From contig JAITDR010000262.1 in assembly GCA_031282465.1 (NCBI GenBank), positions 1 to 22,536 of the forward strand: a stretch of 22,536 nucleotides of DNA, written 5' to 3'. Shown here piece after piece: positions 7,996 to 17,833 of this stretch. The notes under the pieces are model-generated. The model was not told where the DNA came from. It made no database searches and was given only the letters and a program-made list of their open reading frames with translations. The DNA comes from Desulfovibrio sp. Its GTDB lineage: Bacteria > Desulfobacterota > Desulfovibrionia > Desulfovibrionales > Desulfovibrionaceae. Made by a program: the position numbers and the translations under genes. Within the stretch, counting starts at the first letter, position 1. Each line of letters opens with the position of its first letter.

Positions 7996-9264
7996 ATGCC
8001 TTTATGCACGGCTGAACAGGCCATAGAAGAAATTCGCCGGGGCCGCATGATTATTCTGGTGGACGATGAAGACCGTGAAAACGAAGGCGACATCACCGTT
8101 GCTGCCGAGTTCTGCACCCCGGAAATCATCAACTTCATGGCCACGCATGCGCGCGGGCTTATTTGTCTTCCCATGTCTCCGGAGATGTGCGACAGGCTGC
8201 GCCTGCCGCTCATGACACAACACAATGAAGCCGGTTTCGGCACTAATTTCACCGTTTCCATAGAAGCCCGCCACGGCGTGACCACGGGCATTTCCGCCTA
8301 TGACCGCGCGACGACAATCCGGACGGCCGTTGCCGACGACGCCGAGCCCGAAGATATTGTTGTTCCCGGACATATTTTTCCGTTGCGCGCTAAAAAGGGC
8401 GGCGTCCTGGTCCGGGCCGGACAGACCGAAGGCGGCGTGGATCTTGCCTCTCTGGCGGGCCTCAAACCGGCCGCAGTCATCTGCGAAGTGCTGAAGGACG
8501 ACGGACACATGGCCAGGATGCCCGATCTTACAATCTTTGCCGAAAAGCACGACCTCAAAATCGCAACCATCAAGGATCTCATCCGCTACCGTATGCAGCG
8601 GGGCATTCTTTCCGTGAAACGCATTGCCGAAGCCAAACTGCCCACCATGTACGGAGAATTCGTCATCATCGCCTATCAAAACGAGTTGCACGAAGACACG
8701 CATGTAGCTGTTGTCAAGGGCACGCCGAGCAGCAGCGATGCAACCTTGGTACGGGTACACAGCGAATGCCTGACCGGCGATGTGCTTGGTTCCCTGCGTT
8801 GCGACTGCGGCGGCCAGATTGCGGCGGCCCTGTCCCGCATTGAGCAGGAAGGCTGCGGCGTCGTCCTCTATATGCGCCAAGAAGGCCGCGGCATAGGTCT
8901 GGCCAACAAGCTGCGTGCCTATGCCTTACAGGACAAAGGGCAGGATACTGTGGAAGCCAACCGCGCGCTCGGCTTCCAGGCGGACTTGCGCGATTACGGC
9001 ATCGGAGCGCAGATACTCGTGGATCTCGGCATCCGCAAAATGCGGCTGATGACCAACAACCCCAAAAAAATCGTCGGCCTGGAAGGTTACGGTCTGGAAG
9101 TCACGGAACGCGTTCCGCTGGAGCTGGAAGCTTGCTCGTTCAACCACAACTACCTGCGCACCAAAAAGGAAAAAATGGGGCACCTTTTACGGCTTGACGG
9201 ACACGCTGATTGCGGCGAGAACAGAACTCCCGGAGATACAACCGGAGAAACATCAACATTGTAA
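7996..9264 (+). CDS. ribBA: Bifunctional DHBP synthase / GTP cyclohydrolase II (RibBA)
   Basis: This 422-residue fusion starts both branches of riboflavin synthesis. RibB converts ribulose-5-phosphate to 3,4-dihydroxy-2-butanone-4-phosphate, and RibA opens GTP. The RibB domain (about 1-205) has [10 protein letters not shown] (Glu28), THARGLIC and GHIFPLRA. The RibA domain (from about 214) has the zinc cysteines Cys258, Cys269 and Cys271 ([17 protein letters not shown]), [13 protein letters not shown] and TNNPKK. In the RibB domain the usual GHTEA motif reads GQTEG, putting Gln143 at a position that is a metal-binding histidine in E. coli RibB. The ATG at 7996 has AGGAG 6 nt upstream, preferred over the ATG at 7991, which is out of frame. 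Confidence 0.95.
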   Translation: MPLCTAEQAIEEIRRGRMIILVDDEDRENEGDITVAAEFCTPEIINFMATHARGLICLPMSPEMCDRLRLPLMTQHNEAGFGTNFTVSIEARHGVTTGISAYDRATTIRTAVADDAEPEDIVVPGHIFPLRAKKGGVLVRAGQTEGGVDLASLAGLKPAAVICEVLKDDGHMARMPDLTIFAEKHDLKIATIKDLIRYRMQRGILSVKRIAEAKLPTMYGEFVIIAYQNELHEDTHVAVVKGTPSSSDATLVRVHSECLTGDVLGSLRCDCGGQIAAALSRIEQEGCGVVLYMRQEGRGIGLANKLRAYALQDKGQDTVEANRALGFQADLRDYGIGAQILVDLGIRKMRLMTNNPKKIVGLEGYGLEVTERVPLELEACSFNHNYLRTKKEKMGHLLRLDGHADCGENRTPGDTTGETSTL

Positions 9265-9336
9265 ATCTATCGGGCTGCTCCATGCAAAACCGGGACACGC
9301 CCTTGCCCAAGCAGCCTACCGGCGAAGGGAGATAAC

Positions 9337-9822
9337 ATGGCCGACGCAAAAACAACCCATCTACACATTGTTGAAGGCAAACTCGCCGCCGCCGGCCTGC
9401 GCGTCGCCGTCGCGGCTGGCCGATTCAACGACATCATTGTCGAACGGCTCATAGGCGGCGCAATCGACTATCTCACGCGGCACGGGCTTGAACGCGAAAA
9501 TTTAACCCTGGTGCGGGTTCCGGGAGCTTTTGAACTGCCGTTGGTGTGCCGCAAGCTGGCCCTGAGCGGCAAGTATGACGGCATCGTCGCCCTCGGCGCG
9601 GTCATCCGCGGCGCGACGCCGCATTTTGACTTTGTGGCCGCCGAAGCGACAAAGGGTCTGGCACAGGTGTCCCTGGACAGCGGCGTGCCGATAGGGTTCG
9701 GCCTGCTGACCACGGACAACGTGGAGCAGGCTGTTGAACGCGCCGGCTCCAAAGCCGGCAACAAAGGCGCAGACGCCGCCGCCGCCATGCTGGAAACCGT
9801 GCGCGTGCTTGAACAACTATGA
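9337..9822 (+). CDS. ribH: 6,7-dimethyl-8-ribityllumazine synthase (RibH)
   Basis: RibH condenses the RibB product with the RibD-derived pyrimidine to give lumazine, the substrate of riboflavin synthase. The protein is 161 residues, normal for the family, which forms pentamers or 60-mer capsids. Motifs are [23 protein letters not shown] with the catalytic His96, and the C-terminal [17 protein letters not shown] followed by KAGNKG. GGGAG lies 6 nt before the ATG. It follows ribBA after 72 bp with no visible structure, and completes a full set of riboflavin genes apart from the pathway phosphatase, which is often encoded elsewhere. Confidence 0.96.
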   Translation: MADAKTTHLHIVEGKLAAAGLRVAVAAGRFNDIIVERLIGGAIDYLTRHGLERENLTLVRVPGAFELPLVCRKLALSGKYDGIVALGAVIRGATPHFDFVAAEATKGLAQVSLDSGVPIGFGLLTTDNVEQAVERAGSKAGNKGADAAAAMLETVRVLEQL

Positions 9823-9859
9823 GGAAACACTGAACGGATAACGTACGGATATCGACAGG

Positions 9860-10348
9860 ATGACGGGAGCCAAAAAAAAATACCGTAGGGCGGAGCGGGC
9901 CTTTGCCTTCAAGGTGCTGTACGGCATGGATTTCACCCCCGTCGGGTCGGAGGCGGCACTGCTCGCCGCCTTTCTGAATTCGCCGGGTCGCCCCGAAGAC
10001 TTCGACCCCGAGAACAGCTACGCGTGGGAACTGGTTCTGGGCATCTGGAAGGAACGTGCACGCCTCGATGCGGCGCTGGACGCCTTAGCCCGCAACTGGC
10101 GCATCGAACGGATGGGCAAGGTGGAAACAGCCATCCTGCGTATCGCCCTGTTCGAACTGCAGCGCAACAATCCCGATGTTCCGCCCAAGGTGGCGATCAA
10201 TGAAGCCGTGGAACTGTCCAAATACTACGGCAACGACAAGTCCGGGGTCTTCGTGAACGGCCTGCTTGACGCGGCTGCAAAAAAACCGGACTATGGCGAT
10301 CCCGCCTGTCGAGGAATTTCTGATGAAGTACAATCCGCAAGAAATTGA
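9860..10348 (+). CDS. nusB: Transcription antitermination factor NusB
   Basis: NusB pairs with NusE (ribosomal S10) on boxA RNA to prevent premature termination in rRNA operons. This 162-residue all-helical protein has the expected [17 protein letters not shown] start, the central [23 protein letters not shown] and the signature [10 protein letters not shown]...[15 protein letters not shown], then FVNGLLDA. The ribH-nusB neighbourhood is very common in bacteria and supports the call. The start at 9860 has only a weak purine-rich site (GACAGG immediately upstream). The 3' end overlaps leuS by 26 bp, so leuS translation may be coupled to it. Confidence 0.95.
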   Translation: MTGAKKKYRRAERAFAFKVLYGMDFTPVGSEAALLAAFLNSPGRPEDFDPENSYAWELVLGIWKERARLDAALDALARNWRIERMGKVETAILRIALFELQRNNPDVPPKVAINEAVELSKYYGNDKSGVFVNGLLDAAAKKPDYGDPACRGISDEVQSARN

Positions 10349-12827
10349 AGTCAAATGGCAGCAGTTCTGGGAAGAGAACAAATTTTTTCATTGCGGTGAA
10401 ACATGCGATAAACCCAAATATTATTGTCTGGAAATGTTCCCCTATCCTTCGGGGAAAATTCACATGGGGCATGTGCGCAACTACTCCATCGCCGATGTAC
10501 TTGCGCACTTCAGAAGAATGCAGGGATACAACGTCCTGCATCCCATAGGCTGGGACGCATTCGGACTGCCGGCGGAAAATGCGGCCGTCAAAAACGGCAC
10601 GCACCCGGCAACGTGGACGTACGCCAATATAGCCGACATGCGCGAACAATTGAAGCGCCTGGGTTTTTCCTATGACTGGCGGCGTGAACTGGCGACCTGC
10701 GACCCGGAATATTATCGCTGGGAGCAGCTTTTCCTGATCAAATTTCTTGAAAAAGGCCTGCTGTTCCGAAAAAAAGCCTTTCAGAACTGGTGCCCGACCT
10801 GCAATACCGTGCTTGCCAACGAACAGGTGGAAGACGGGCTTTGCTGGCGCTGTGAAACGGCCGTCGAACAAAAAGAACTGACCCAATGGTTCCTGCGCAT
10901 CACGGACTATGCCGATGAACTGCTCGAAGACCTGGACACGCTGGAAGGCAAATGGCCCGAACGGGTCATCACCATGCAGCGCAACTGGATAGGCAAGTCC
11001 GTCGGCGCGGAGATACGCTTTGCCGTTCAGGGCAGCGCCGAGACAATCACGGTTTTTACCACGCGCCAGGACACGATTTACGGCGCGACCTTCATGAGTC
11101 TGGCCGCCGCCCATCCCCTGCTGGACGACCTGGTGTCAGGGGCGTCGAATGAAGCGGAACTCAGATCGTTTATCACCACCCTCCTGAATGCAGACAAACG
11201 GGAGTACAGCCCGGAACTTGCCGAAAAGAGGGGTATGTTTACCGGCAGGTACTGCATCAACCCGTTCACCGGCGGGCGTATGCCCATCTGGATAGCCGAC
11301 TTCGTCCTGTCGGGCTACGGTACGGGCGCGGTCATGGGCGTGCCTGCCCACGACCAGCGCGACTTTGAATTCGCGCGCAAATATTCCCTTCCCGTCCGCG
11401 TGGTCATCCGTCCCGACGGCATGAAGTCCCTCGCCCCGGACACGATGACCGCCGCGATTCCCGAGGCGGGAATCATGGTGAATTCCGGCGAATTCAGCGG
11501 CCTGCACAGTGAGGAAGGCAAGCTGCGCATTGCCGATTATCTGGAAAAGAGCGACTTAGGCAAACGAACCGTCACCCGGCGTCTGCGCGACTGGAACGTT
11601 TCGCGGCAGCGCTACTGGGGAACGCCCATCCCCGTCGTGTACTGCGATCGGTGCGGCATAGTGCCGGAAAAAGAGGAAAACCTGCCTGTTCTGCTGCCGC
11701 TCGACATGCTGACTCGCCCGGACGGGCGGTCCCCTTTGCCGGACAGCCCGGAATTCTACCGTTGCTCCTGCCCGCGTTGCGGCGGCGAAGCCCGGCGCGA
11801 AACCGACACTCTGGACACTTTTGTCGAATCGTCCTGGTATTTTGCGCGCTATACGGACCCGCGCAACAGCGCCGCAGCCTTCGATCCGGACAAGATTGCT
11901 TACTGGATGCCCGTGGATCACTATATCGGCGGGGTCGAACATGCCGTCATGCACCTCCTGTATGCGCGTTTTTTCCTCAAAGTGCTCCGCGACTTCGGCT
12001 TTATTCCCGAATCGCGCGTCCCCCGCGAACCCTTTTGCAAGCTGTTGACCCAGGGCATGGTGCTCATGGGCGGCAAGAAAATGTCCAAGTCCAAGGGCAA
12101 CACCGTTGATCCCTCGGAGATGATAGAGAAATACGGAGCGGACACCGTCCGGCTTTTCTGCCTTTTCGCCGCTCCTCCGGAGCGCGATTTCGACTGGACG
12201 GAATCGGGCATCGAAGGGGCCTTCCGCTTTATCTGCCGGATTTGGCGGCTGGCGGTCGGGCTTGCCGGCACGGTACCGGTTGTCGCCGCCTGCGGCTCGG
12301 GCCCGGAACACGCCGTATTGCCGCAAGCGCGCGAACTTCGCCGCAAAGAGCACGCGGTAGTGAAAAAAGCCGGGGAGGATATCGCCGTCCGCTTCCAGTT
12401 CAACACGGCCATCGCTTCCGTTATGGAACTCGTCAACCTCATGTATCTGGTCAAAGACGATATAGCGGACGACGAAGGCGGCAAAACGGTACTCGGCTCT
12501 GCTCTGTTCACCGTCCTGACCTTGCTGTTCCCCTTTACGCCTCACCTCTGCGAGGAATTGCGCCTGCGGCTCGGTTCTCCCTCCACGCTTGCCGAAAGCC
12601 GCTGGCCCGTATACAGTGAATCCGCTTTGGTTCTCGACATGATGACTATTGTGGTCCAGGTGAACGGGAAACTCCGAGGCAAAATCGACGTCCCTGTGGA
12701 CGAAGGTGAAGAAGCGGTCAAAAGCACGGCCTTGGCCGATGCCGGCGTTCGGAAACATATCGCGGGGCTTGCCGTAAAAAAGGTGGTCTATGTACCGGGG
12801 AAACTGGTCAATGTGGTCGCGGGCTGA
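10323..12827 (+). CDS. leuS: Leucyl-tRNA synthetase (LeuRS)
   Basis: This class I synthetase charges tRNA-Leu. It is 834 residues. The HIGH signature is HMGH (residues 47-50) in [16 protein letters not shown], and KMSKS is at 586-590 ([11 protein letters not shown]). A zinc-binding knob with Cys157, Cys160, Cys174 and Cys177 follows the first motif. The CP1 editing domain shows the threonine-rich [12 protein letters not shown] and [15 protein letters not shown], so post-transfer editing appears intact. The start at 10323 ([16 protein letters not shown]) matches family N-termini and has AGGAA 8 nt upstream. Upstream in-frame ATG/ACG options inside nusB would add atypical residues. Confidence 0.97.
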   Translation: MKYNPQEIEVKWQQFWEENKFFHCGETCDKPKYYCLEMFPYPSGKIHMGHVRNYSIADVLAHFRRMQGYNVLHPIGWDAFGLPAENAAVKNGTHPATWTYANIADMREQLKRLGFSYDWRRELATCDPEYYRWEQLFLIKFLEKGLLFRKKAFQNWCPTCNTVLANEQVEDGLCWRCETAVEQKELTQWFLRITDYADELLEDLDTLEGKWPERVITMQRNWIGKSVGAEIRFAVQGSAETITVFTTRQDTIYGATFMSLAAAHPLLDDLVSGASNEAELRSFITTLLNADKREYSPELAEKRGMFTGRYCINPFTGGRMPIWIADFVLSGYGTGAVMGVPAHDQRDFEFARKYSLPVRVVIRPDGMKSLAPDTMTAAIPEAGIMVNSGEFSGLHSEEGKLRIADYLEKSDLGKRTVTRRLRDWNVSRQRYWGTPIPVVYCDRCGIVPEKEENLPVLLPLDMLTRPDGRSPLPDSPEFYRCSCPRCGGEARRETDTLDTFVESSWYFARYTDPRNSAAAFDPDKIAYWMPVDHYIGGVEHAVMHLLYARFFLKVLRDFGFIPESRVPREPFCKLLTQGMVLMGGKKMSKSKGNTVDPSEMIEKYGADTVRLFCLFAAPPERDFDWTESGIEGAFRFICRIWRLAVGLAGTVPVVAACGSGPEHAVLPQARELRRKEHAVVKKAGEDIAVRFQFNTAIASVMELVNLMYLVKDDIADDEGGKTVLGSALFTVLTLLFPFTPHLCEELRLRLGSPSTLAESRWPVYSESALVLDMMTIVVQVNGKLRGKIDVPVDEGEEAVKSTALADAGVRKHIAGLAVKKVVYVPGKLVNVVAG

Positions 12828-12906
12828 CGCGCCTCGGAACGGAAACGGGGGCCCCTGCCCTTCGCAGTTTCTCCAAGGCTGCTCCGGACAAAGCCCGGAT
12901 GCCTCC

Positions 12907-12933
12907 TTCCCGAAAAGCAAAAACTTTCGGGAA
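12907..12933 (+). promoter_or_regulatory. Hairpin covering the lptE ribosome-binding site
   Basis: A perfect 9-bp inverted repeat (12907-12915 with 12925-12933, 9-nt A-rich loop) ends 3 nt before the proposed lptE GTG. Its 3' arm contains GGGAA, the only Shine-Dalgarno-like sequence for that start. No T-run follows, so it is a poor terminator. It could lower lptE translation or depend on leuS ribosomes. The repeat is seen; the role is inferred. Confidence 0.4.
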
Positions 12934-12936
12934 GTC

Positions 12937-13440
12937 GTGTCGCACCGTATAGCCGCCCTACTGCTGTGCTGTCTCCTCCCGGCCTCATTCTGCGCCGGTT
13001 GCGGGTATACCTTGGCCACGGACTCGCCCTCGGTTCTAGGCGACGGACTCAAGACACTGAAAGTCAAGGGTGTGGATTACCCTACCCTGCACCCTTGGCT
13101 ACCCAACACCCTGCGTTCGCTCCTGCGCGACGAAATCGGGGCGCGCCGTCTGGCGCGCTGGGTAGACAGCGGCCCGGCCGACTTCACCATACAGATTAAC
13201 GTGCTCTCATTTACCAACCGCGAATGGATAAGTTCGGAGCTGGACACAACGGAACTTTTCGCCTCCTCGATTACTCTGGAAGCCGTGGTATACAGCGGGG
13301 CAGAAAACCGCGAGGTCTGGCGTTCCGATAAAATCAGCTATTCCGAATACGAGGCACAGGTTGACGAGAAAGCTCTTTCCGGCTCCATACTCAAACAGAT
13401 TATACGCCGTTTGTGCGATGAAATGCGCAATACTTTTTGA
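12937..13440 (+). CDS. lptE: LPS-assembly lipoprotein LptE
   Basis: LptE plugs and helps fold the LptD barrel that inserts lipopolysaccharide in the outer membrane. With the GTG start at 12937 the protein is 167 residues. It opens with a lipoprotein signal (MSHRIAALLLCCLLPASFCAGC), cleaved before Cys22 at an acceptable CAG|C lipobox, then GYTL, where LptE proteins have GCGY/F. The body is divergent but has the LptE-like pattern (TLKVKGVDYPT, LPNTLRSLLRDEIG, a long alternating strand region). The in-frame ATG at 12790 lies inside leuS and would bury the signal peptide, so GTG is preferred. The leuS-lptE-holA order is the well-known context for LptE, also in E. coli. Confidence 0.85.
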   Translation: MSHRIAALLLCCLLPASFCAGCGYTLATDSPSVLGDGLKTLKVKGVDYPTLHPWLPNTLRSLLRDEIGARRLARWVDSGPADFTIQINVLSFTNREWISSELDTTELFASSITLEAVVYSGAENREVWRSDKISYSEYEAQVDEKALSGSILKQIIRRLCDEMRNTF

Positions 13441-13466
13441 ACAGAACGCAGGAAGACCCTGACCGC

Positions 13467-14483
13467 ATGGCATGCCCGGCCTTTCTTGTCTGTCTTTGCC
13501 CCGACAGCCGGCTTTTGCAGGCCGGGTTGGAACGCCTTCTCATGCTTCACAAACCGGAAGGAGGCGGGACGCGGCAACGTTTCGTGTTCTGGGGGGATGA
13601 AGCGCTGCCCTCAGCTTTTTGGGAGCACCTGACCCTGCTCGGTCTGTTCGCGCAACCCAAAGCCGTCATCCTCAGAAAAAGCGAAGCTCTGCCTGCCAAG
13701 GTGCTTGACGAACAGCTTTCTCCCGTCCTTACCGCTTCCGTTGCCTCCGACGGACAAGCGCTCAGACCGTCAATTCTGCCCCTCATCTGCCTCGAATGCG
13801 GCTTTGAACGCGGCAGACCCAAAGTCCCCGCCCACATACAACGCCTGCCTTTTTACACAGTCGCGCAACATTTCGGCTTGCTGGACGTAACCCCCCCGCT
13901 CTCAGAAAGCGGGATTGCTTCCTACATCAAAGATGAAGCCGCAAGGCTGGGACTCCGTCTCAATGCCGGTGAATTGTCGCGTCTGGCCGCCGTTCTGCCG
14001 CCCGATGCCGCGCTGATCTGCGCGGAAACAGCGAAACTCGCCCTGCTCCGCGGCGAAGACGGACAGTTGCCGGAGGATGCCGTCAATGCCGTGGATACGG
14101 CACGGGAACTGAGTATTTTTGAAATGATACGCATTGTACAGTACCATAAGCGCGCGCCGGAGTTGTGGAAACGCATTCTGGAAGACAGACTTTCAGGGGA
14201 AATAAGCGTTTTCGGCTTTATCGCCCTGTTGTTGCGCGAAGCACGCTTACTCTGGCAAAGCCTTATGGGACCGCCCCCGGAACTCTCTCCCCATACGGCT
14301 GCACAAAAACAACAGACGGCCCGCAATCTGGGCTCCGGCGGCATCGCGCGCCTGTGGGATATTGCCCTGCACGCGGAAAAAGGCATAAAATCCGGTGAAC
14401 GCAGCCCTGAACAGGCTTTTGAAATGCTTGCCGCCGACCTTTTCGTGCTGTTTACCCATGCGGGTCGACGGAGCCCGCTTTGA
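13467..14483 (+). CDS. holA: DNA polymerase III delta subunit (HolA)
   Basis: HolA is the clamp-loader subunit that opens the beta clamp. The 338-residue product is weakly conserved by eye but has the order expected of delta. It has an N-terminal region with FLVCLCPDSRLL and a Leu-rich beta-binding part, then a central LRLNAGELSRLAAVLPPDAALICAETAKLALL, which resembles the AAA+ lid helices, and a C-terminal collar-like domain. The lptE-holA adjacency is conserved across proteobacteria and supports the call more than any motif. The ATG at 13467 has AGGAAG 11 nt upstream; a TTG at 13437 overlaps the lptE stop. No frameshift is seen. Confidence 0.83.
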   Translation: MACPAFLVCLCPDSRLLQAGLERLLMLHKPEGGGTRQRFVFWGDEALPSAFWEHLTLLGLFAQPKAVILRKSEALPAKVLDEQLSPVLTASVASDGQALRPSILPLICLECGFERGRPKVPAHIQRLPFYTVAQHFGLLDVTPPLSESGIASYIKDEAARLGLRLNAGELSRLAAVLPPDAALICAETAKLALLRGEDGQLPEDAVNAVDTARELSIFEMIRIVQYHKRAPELWKRILEDRLSGEISVFGFIALLLREARLLWQSLMGPPPELSPHTAAQKQQTARNLGSGGIARLWDIALHAEKGIKSGERSPEQAFEMLAADLFVLFTHAGRRSPL

Positions 14484-14509
14484 CAACGGGGAAAAAGGGA
14501 TTATTTAGT
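14480..14509 (+). promoter_or_regulatory. Candidate sigma-70 promoter for lon
   Basis: A perfect -35 hexamer, TTGACA, at 14480-14485 contains the holA stop codon. A -10-like TTTAGT (14504-14509, 18-bp spacing) follows, with TATTTA at 16-bp spacing as an alternative. The start would be near 14515, about 25 nt before the lon ATG. No sigma-32-type CCCCAT box or CIRCE palindrome is seen, so heat control is not evident. Confidence 0.42.
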
Positions 14510-14540
14510 ACTGTAGTCTACCAAACTGCGAGGAAACAGC

Positions 14541-17075
14541 ATGATCGATCCCTTGGTCCCTGTCGAAGAGGCAACCGCGGTTCCGCCCGCGGAAAACGCG
14601 CCGGACAGGAACAGCAACGCCGACCGTTCGGAATCCGAAACGGACAACAGGCCGGAATTCCCGAAGCGCATGCCGGTCCTGCCGGTGCGCGACGTCGTCA
14701 TATTCAATTACACCATTCTGCCGCTTTTCGTGGGCAGAGATACTTCTATTCAGGCCGTCGAGGCGGCCCTGCAGGGCAACCGCTACCTCCTCATTCTCAC
14801 GCAAAAAGACGAACAGGTGGAAAAACCCGGTGCCGACGATCTGCACCGGATCGGCACCATAGTCATGATTATGCGCATCCTGAAGCTCCCTGACGGACGC
14901 CTCAAGCTGCTGGTGCAAGGGGTAAGCAGGGCGCGCGCCTTGGCGCTCGCGGAAGATAAAAACTTTCTGGAAGCCGAATTGCTGCCTCTCCCGGAACCTG
15001 AAAACCTGGCGGGCAGCTTGGCCGTTGAAGCCTTGATGCGCGCCGCGCGCGAGCAGAGCGAACGCATCCTCACCCTACGAGGCATGGCTTCGCCTGATAT
15101 CGTCAATGTACTCAACAGCATAGAACACCCGGGACGTCTCGCAGACCTCATAGCTTCCAACCTGCGCCTCAAACTCTCTGAAGCCCAAGAACTGCTGGAA
15201 TGCCTTGACCCGGTCGAGCGCCTCAAACTGGTGAACGAACACCTGACCAAGGAAGCGGAAGTGGCTTCCATGCAGGCGCACATTCAGGAAACAGCGCGCG
15301 AAGGCATGGACAAGGCGCAGCGGGACTATTATCTGCGCGAACAAATCAAGGCTATCCGCAAGGAACTCGGAGAGAACACAGCGAACGACGACAATGACAC
15401 CTCTGAATTGGCCGAAGCGCTTGAAAAAGCCGGATTGCCCGATGAGGTGCGCAAAGAGGCCGACAAACAGCTCAAGCGGCTCTCGGCGATGCACATGGAA
15501 TCTTCTGAAGCGGGCGTATTGCGCAACTATCTGGAATGGCTCTCGGAACTTCCCTGGTCGGTACTCTCGCGCGACCGCCTGAATATCGTCAAGGCCGCGA
15601 AGATACTGGACGACGACCACTACGGGCTGGAAAAAGTCAAAGAGCGTATTCTGGAATTTCTGTCCGTACGCAAGCTCAACCCCAAGTCCAAAAGTCCCAT
15701 ACTATGCTTCGTCGGCCCCCCCGGCGTCGGCAAAACCTCACTGGGTCGCTCCATAGCGCGGGCCATGGGCAGACGCTTCCAACGCATGTCTCTCGGCGGC
15801 ATGAGGGATGAGGCCGAGATACGCGGGCACAGGCGCACCTATGTCGGAGCGCTTCCGGGCCGCATCATCCAGTGCATCAAACAGGCGGGAACACGCAACC
15901 CCGTCATGATGCTTGATGAAGTGGATAAAATCGGCACAGACTACAGAGGCGACCCTTCCTCGGCTCTTCTGGAAGTGCTGGACCCCGAGCAGAACAACAG
16001 TTTCAGCGACCATTTTCTCAATGTGCCGTTTGATTTGTCCAAAGTCATGTTTATCTGCACGGCCAACCATCTGGAAAACATTCCCTCGCCGTTGCGCGAC
16101 CGTATGGAGGTTATCCGCATACCCGGCTACACGATGCAGGAAAAACTCGGCATTGCCGAACGCTATCTGATCAAGCGCCAAGCATCGGAAAACGGCTTGC
16201 GCGTCAAGGACTTCCATTTTGAACAAGATGTGCCGGCAAGCATCATCAAAGGCTACACCCGGGAGGCCGGCGTCAGGAACCTGGAGCGGGAAATCGGCGC
16301 GGTATGCCGCAAGATAGCCCGCAAAAAGGCAGAAGGAATGAAAAAGCGTTTTACGGTAAGCGCCGCGACACTGAAGGAACTCCTCGGAGCGCCGCGATTC
16401 CTCGACGACGGCCCGGAGAAGAACACCATACCGGGGCTGGCCTTGGGCTTGGCATGGACGCCTCACGGCGGCGAAGTGCTCAATGTGGAAGTGTCCACCA
16501 TGCAGGGCAAGGGCGCTCTGACCCTGACCGGACAACTCGGCGACGTGATGAAGGAAAGCGCCCACGCTGCCGTCACCTATGCCCGCAGCAATGCCGCCAA
16601 GCTCGGCATCGACCCCAAGTTCAACAACAGGATGGACCTGCACGTACACGTGCCTGCGGGGGCAACGCCCAAGGACGGGCCGTCGGCGGGCGTGACCATG
16701 GCAACGGCCCTGATCTCCGCCCTAAGTGCTACGCCGGTACGCTCTGGACTGTGCATGACCGGCGAAATTACTTTGCGCGGGCGGGTTCTGCCGGTCGGAG
16801 GCATCAAAGAAAAGATACTGGCCGCCGTGGCTTGGGGTATACCGGATGTCATCATCCCCAAGCAGAACAACAAGGATCTTGAAGAAATTCCCGGAGATTT
16901 ACTTGCGCAAATCAAGGTCCACCCCGTCGACGTGTTGGACGAGGTGCTGGAAATCGCCTTTCCCGAAGAACACGAGCAGCACGAAGCGCCCCGGATATGC
17001 GTAAAAAAACTCGCGCAGACCAACTCCTCTATGAACAGGGGCTTGCCGAAAGTCGGGAGCAGGCCAAACGCTTGA
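14541..17075 (+). CDS. lon: ATP-dependent protease Lon (LonA)
   Basis: Lon unfolds and degrades damaged or regulatory proteins in the cytosol. The 844-residue LonA has an N-terminal substrate-binding domain (from about residue 45, [17 protein letters not shown]), a coiled-coil linker, and an AAA+ module with Walker A GPPGVGKT (Lys398) and Walker [10 protein letters not shown]. The protease domain follows, with the Ser715-Lys756 dyad in PKDGPSAG and GGIKEK. An acidic/polar leader (residues 1-40) precedes the domain. GAGGAA lies about 6 nt before the ATG. The last 26 residues, including [12 protein letters not shown], overlap the tlyA start by 79 bp and extend past the normal end of Lon, suggesting loss of an earlier stop. 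Confidence 0.96.
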   Translation: MIDPLVPVEEATAVPPAENAPDRNSNADRSESETDNRPEFPKRMPVLPVRDVVIFNYTILPLFVGRDTSIQAVEAALQGNRYLLILTQKDEQVEKPGADDLHRIGTIVMIMRILKLPDGRLKLLVQGVSRARALALAEDKNFLEAELLPLPEPENLAGSLAVEALMRAAREQSERILTLRGMASPDIVNVLNSIEHPGRLADLIASNLRLKLSEAQELLECLDPVERLKLVNEHLTKEAEVASMQAHIQETAREGMDKAQRDYYLREQIKAIRKELGENTANDDNDTSELAEALEKAGLPDEVRKEADKQLKRLSAMHMESSEAGVLRNYLEWLSELPWSVLSRDRLNIVKAAKILDDDHYGLEKVKERILEFLSVRKLNPKSKSPILCFVGPPGVGKTSLGRSIARAMGRRFQRMSLGGMRDEAEIRGHRRTYVGALPGRIIQCIKQAGTRNPVMMLDEVDKIGTDYRGDPSSALLEVLDPEQNNSFSDHFLNVPFDLSKVMFICTANHLENIPSPLRDRMEVIRIPGYTMQEKLGIAERYLIKRQASENGLRVKDFHFEQDVPASIIKGYTREAGVRNLEREIGAVCRKIARKKAEGMKKRFTVSAATLKELLGAPRFLDDGPEKNTIPGLALGLAWTPHGGEVLNVEVSTMQGKGALTLTGQLGDVMKESAHAAVTYARSNAAKLGIDPKFNNRMDLHVHVPAGATPKDGPSAGVTMATALISALSATPVRSGLCMTGEITLRGRVLPVGGIKEKILAAVAWGIPDVIIPKQNNKDLEEIPGDLLAQIKVHPVDVLDEVLEIAFPEEHEQHEAPRICVKKLAQTNSSMNRGLPKVGSRPNA

Positions 17076-17833
17076 TCATGGCCGGCCGGGTTCACTTCGC
17101 GCAGGAGCCGGCCGTGCCCCCTGTGTACGAGCCCGACGGACTGTTCCCGTCCGTGCAGGGTCTGCCCGGGATGCGTGTGGACAAGCCCGGCAGATTGTTC
17201 CCGTCCGATACACGCTTCGCGGTCACGCCGGGGGAGCGTTTTGTCGGGCGCGGCGCGTATAAGCTCCTGACGGCCATAGAACATTTTTCTCTTGACGTGA
17301 CGGGTTTCGTTATCCTTGACGCCGGGGCTTCGACGGGAGGCTTTACCGACTGCCTCCTGCAGCACGGCGCTGCAAGGGTCTATGCCGCCGATGTCGGTAG
17401 AAATCAGTTACACGAACGCCTGAGAGCCGATGCGCGCGTCATCCCCTTGGAAGGCGTCAACCTGCGTCTGGCGGATGCTTCCTTGGTGCCGGAGGATTTG
17501 GACATGGTCACGGCAGACTTGTCGTTTATTTCCCTGACCTTGGTGCTCGGCCCGTGCACGCGACGTTTAAAAAACAACGGCCTTCTGGTCGCCTTGATCA
17601 AGCCGCAATTTGAAGCAGGGCCGGGCGCAACGGTACGCGGCGTCGTGCGCGACCCTGCCGTGCGCGACGCCGCCGTCGACAAGGTTCTGGCTTTTGCCCG
17701 CGACACGCTGGATATGCAGCTTATGGGCGTCGTCCCGTCAGCCCTTAAAGGTGCTGAAGGTAATCAGGAATACATGGTCGTATGGCGAAAGAACGCACGT
17801 TTCAACCTGCATCCGGCTCTGCCCGCCGGCTGA
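16997..17833 (+). CDS. tlyA: S4/FtsJ-type 2'-O-rRNA methyltransferase TlyA
   Basis: TlyA family proteins 2'-O-methylate ribosomal RNA and are often annotated as hemolysin A. The 278-residue protein has an N-terminal S4 RNA-binding segment ([27 protein letters not shown]), then a methyltransferase domain. The AdoMet loop is [15 protein letters not shown] (Asp108), with TADLSFISL and LIKPQFEAG further on, as expected. The ATG at 16997 lies 79 bp inside lon. Between the S4 part and the methyltransferase, an 18-codon tandem repeat (17123-17176 with the following unit) lengthens the linker. The usual VDKPG of the family occurs in the second copy. The start is well supported because the S4 motif begins at once. 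Confidence 0.93.
   Translation: MRKKTRADQLLYEQGLAESREQAKRLIMAGRVHFAQEPAVPPVYEPDGLFPSVQGLPGMRVDKPGRLFPSDTRFAVTPGERFVGRGAYKLLTAIEHFSLDVTGFVILDAGASTGGFTDCLLQHGAARVYAADVGRNQLHERLRADARVIPLEGVNLRLADASLVPEDLDMVTADLSFISLTLVLGPCTRRLKNNGLLVALIKPQFEAGPGATVRGVVRDPAVRDAAVDKVLAFARDTLDMQLMGVVPSALKGAEGNQEYMVVWRKNARFNLHPALPAG
17123..17206 (+). repeat. In-frame 54-bp tandem repeat in tlyA
   Basis: The ten codons starting at 17123 ([10 protein letters not shown]) and those starting at 17177 ([10 protein letters not shown]) match in about 25 of 30 bases, giving a period of exactly 54 bp. The first unit is the extra one, because VDKPG in the second is the conserved TlyA motif. The copies have diverged, so the duplication is not recent, and the frame is kept. 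Confidence 0.75.

Noticed and set aside
9252..9264. ATCAACATTGTAA shared between the ribBA end and 22370-22382
   Set aside because: A 13-base match is expected by chance a few times in a window of this size, and the flanks do not match.
5563..9336. FMN riboswitch controlling the rib genes
   Set aside because: I looked in the gaps before dCMP deaminase, ribD, ribE, ribBA and ribH. They are too short or absent, and no RFN-type conserved core is visible.
11556..13067. A 503-codon minus-strand frame opposite leuS and lptE
   Set aside because: This long shadow frame is caused by GC-rich codon bias. The peptide is low-complexity and unlike any family, while leuS has complete motifs.
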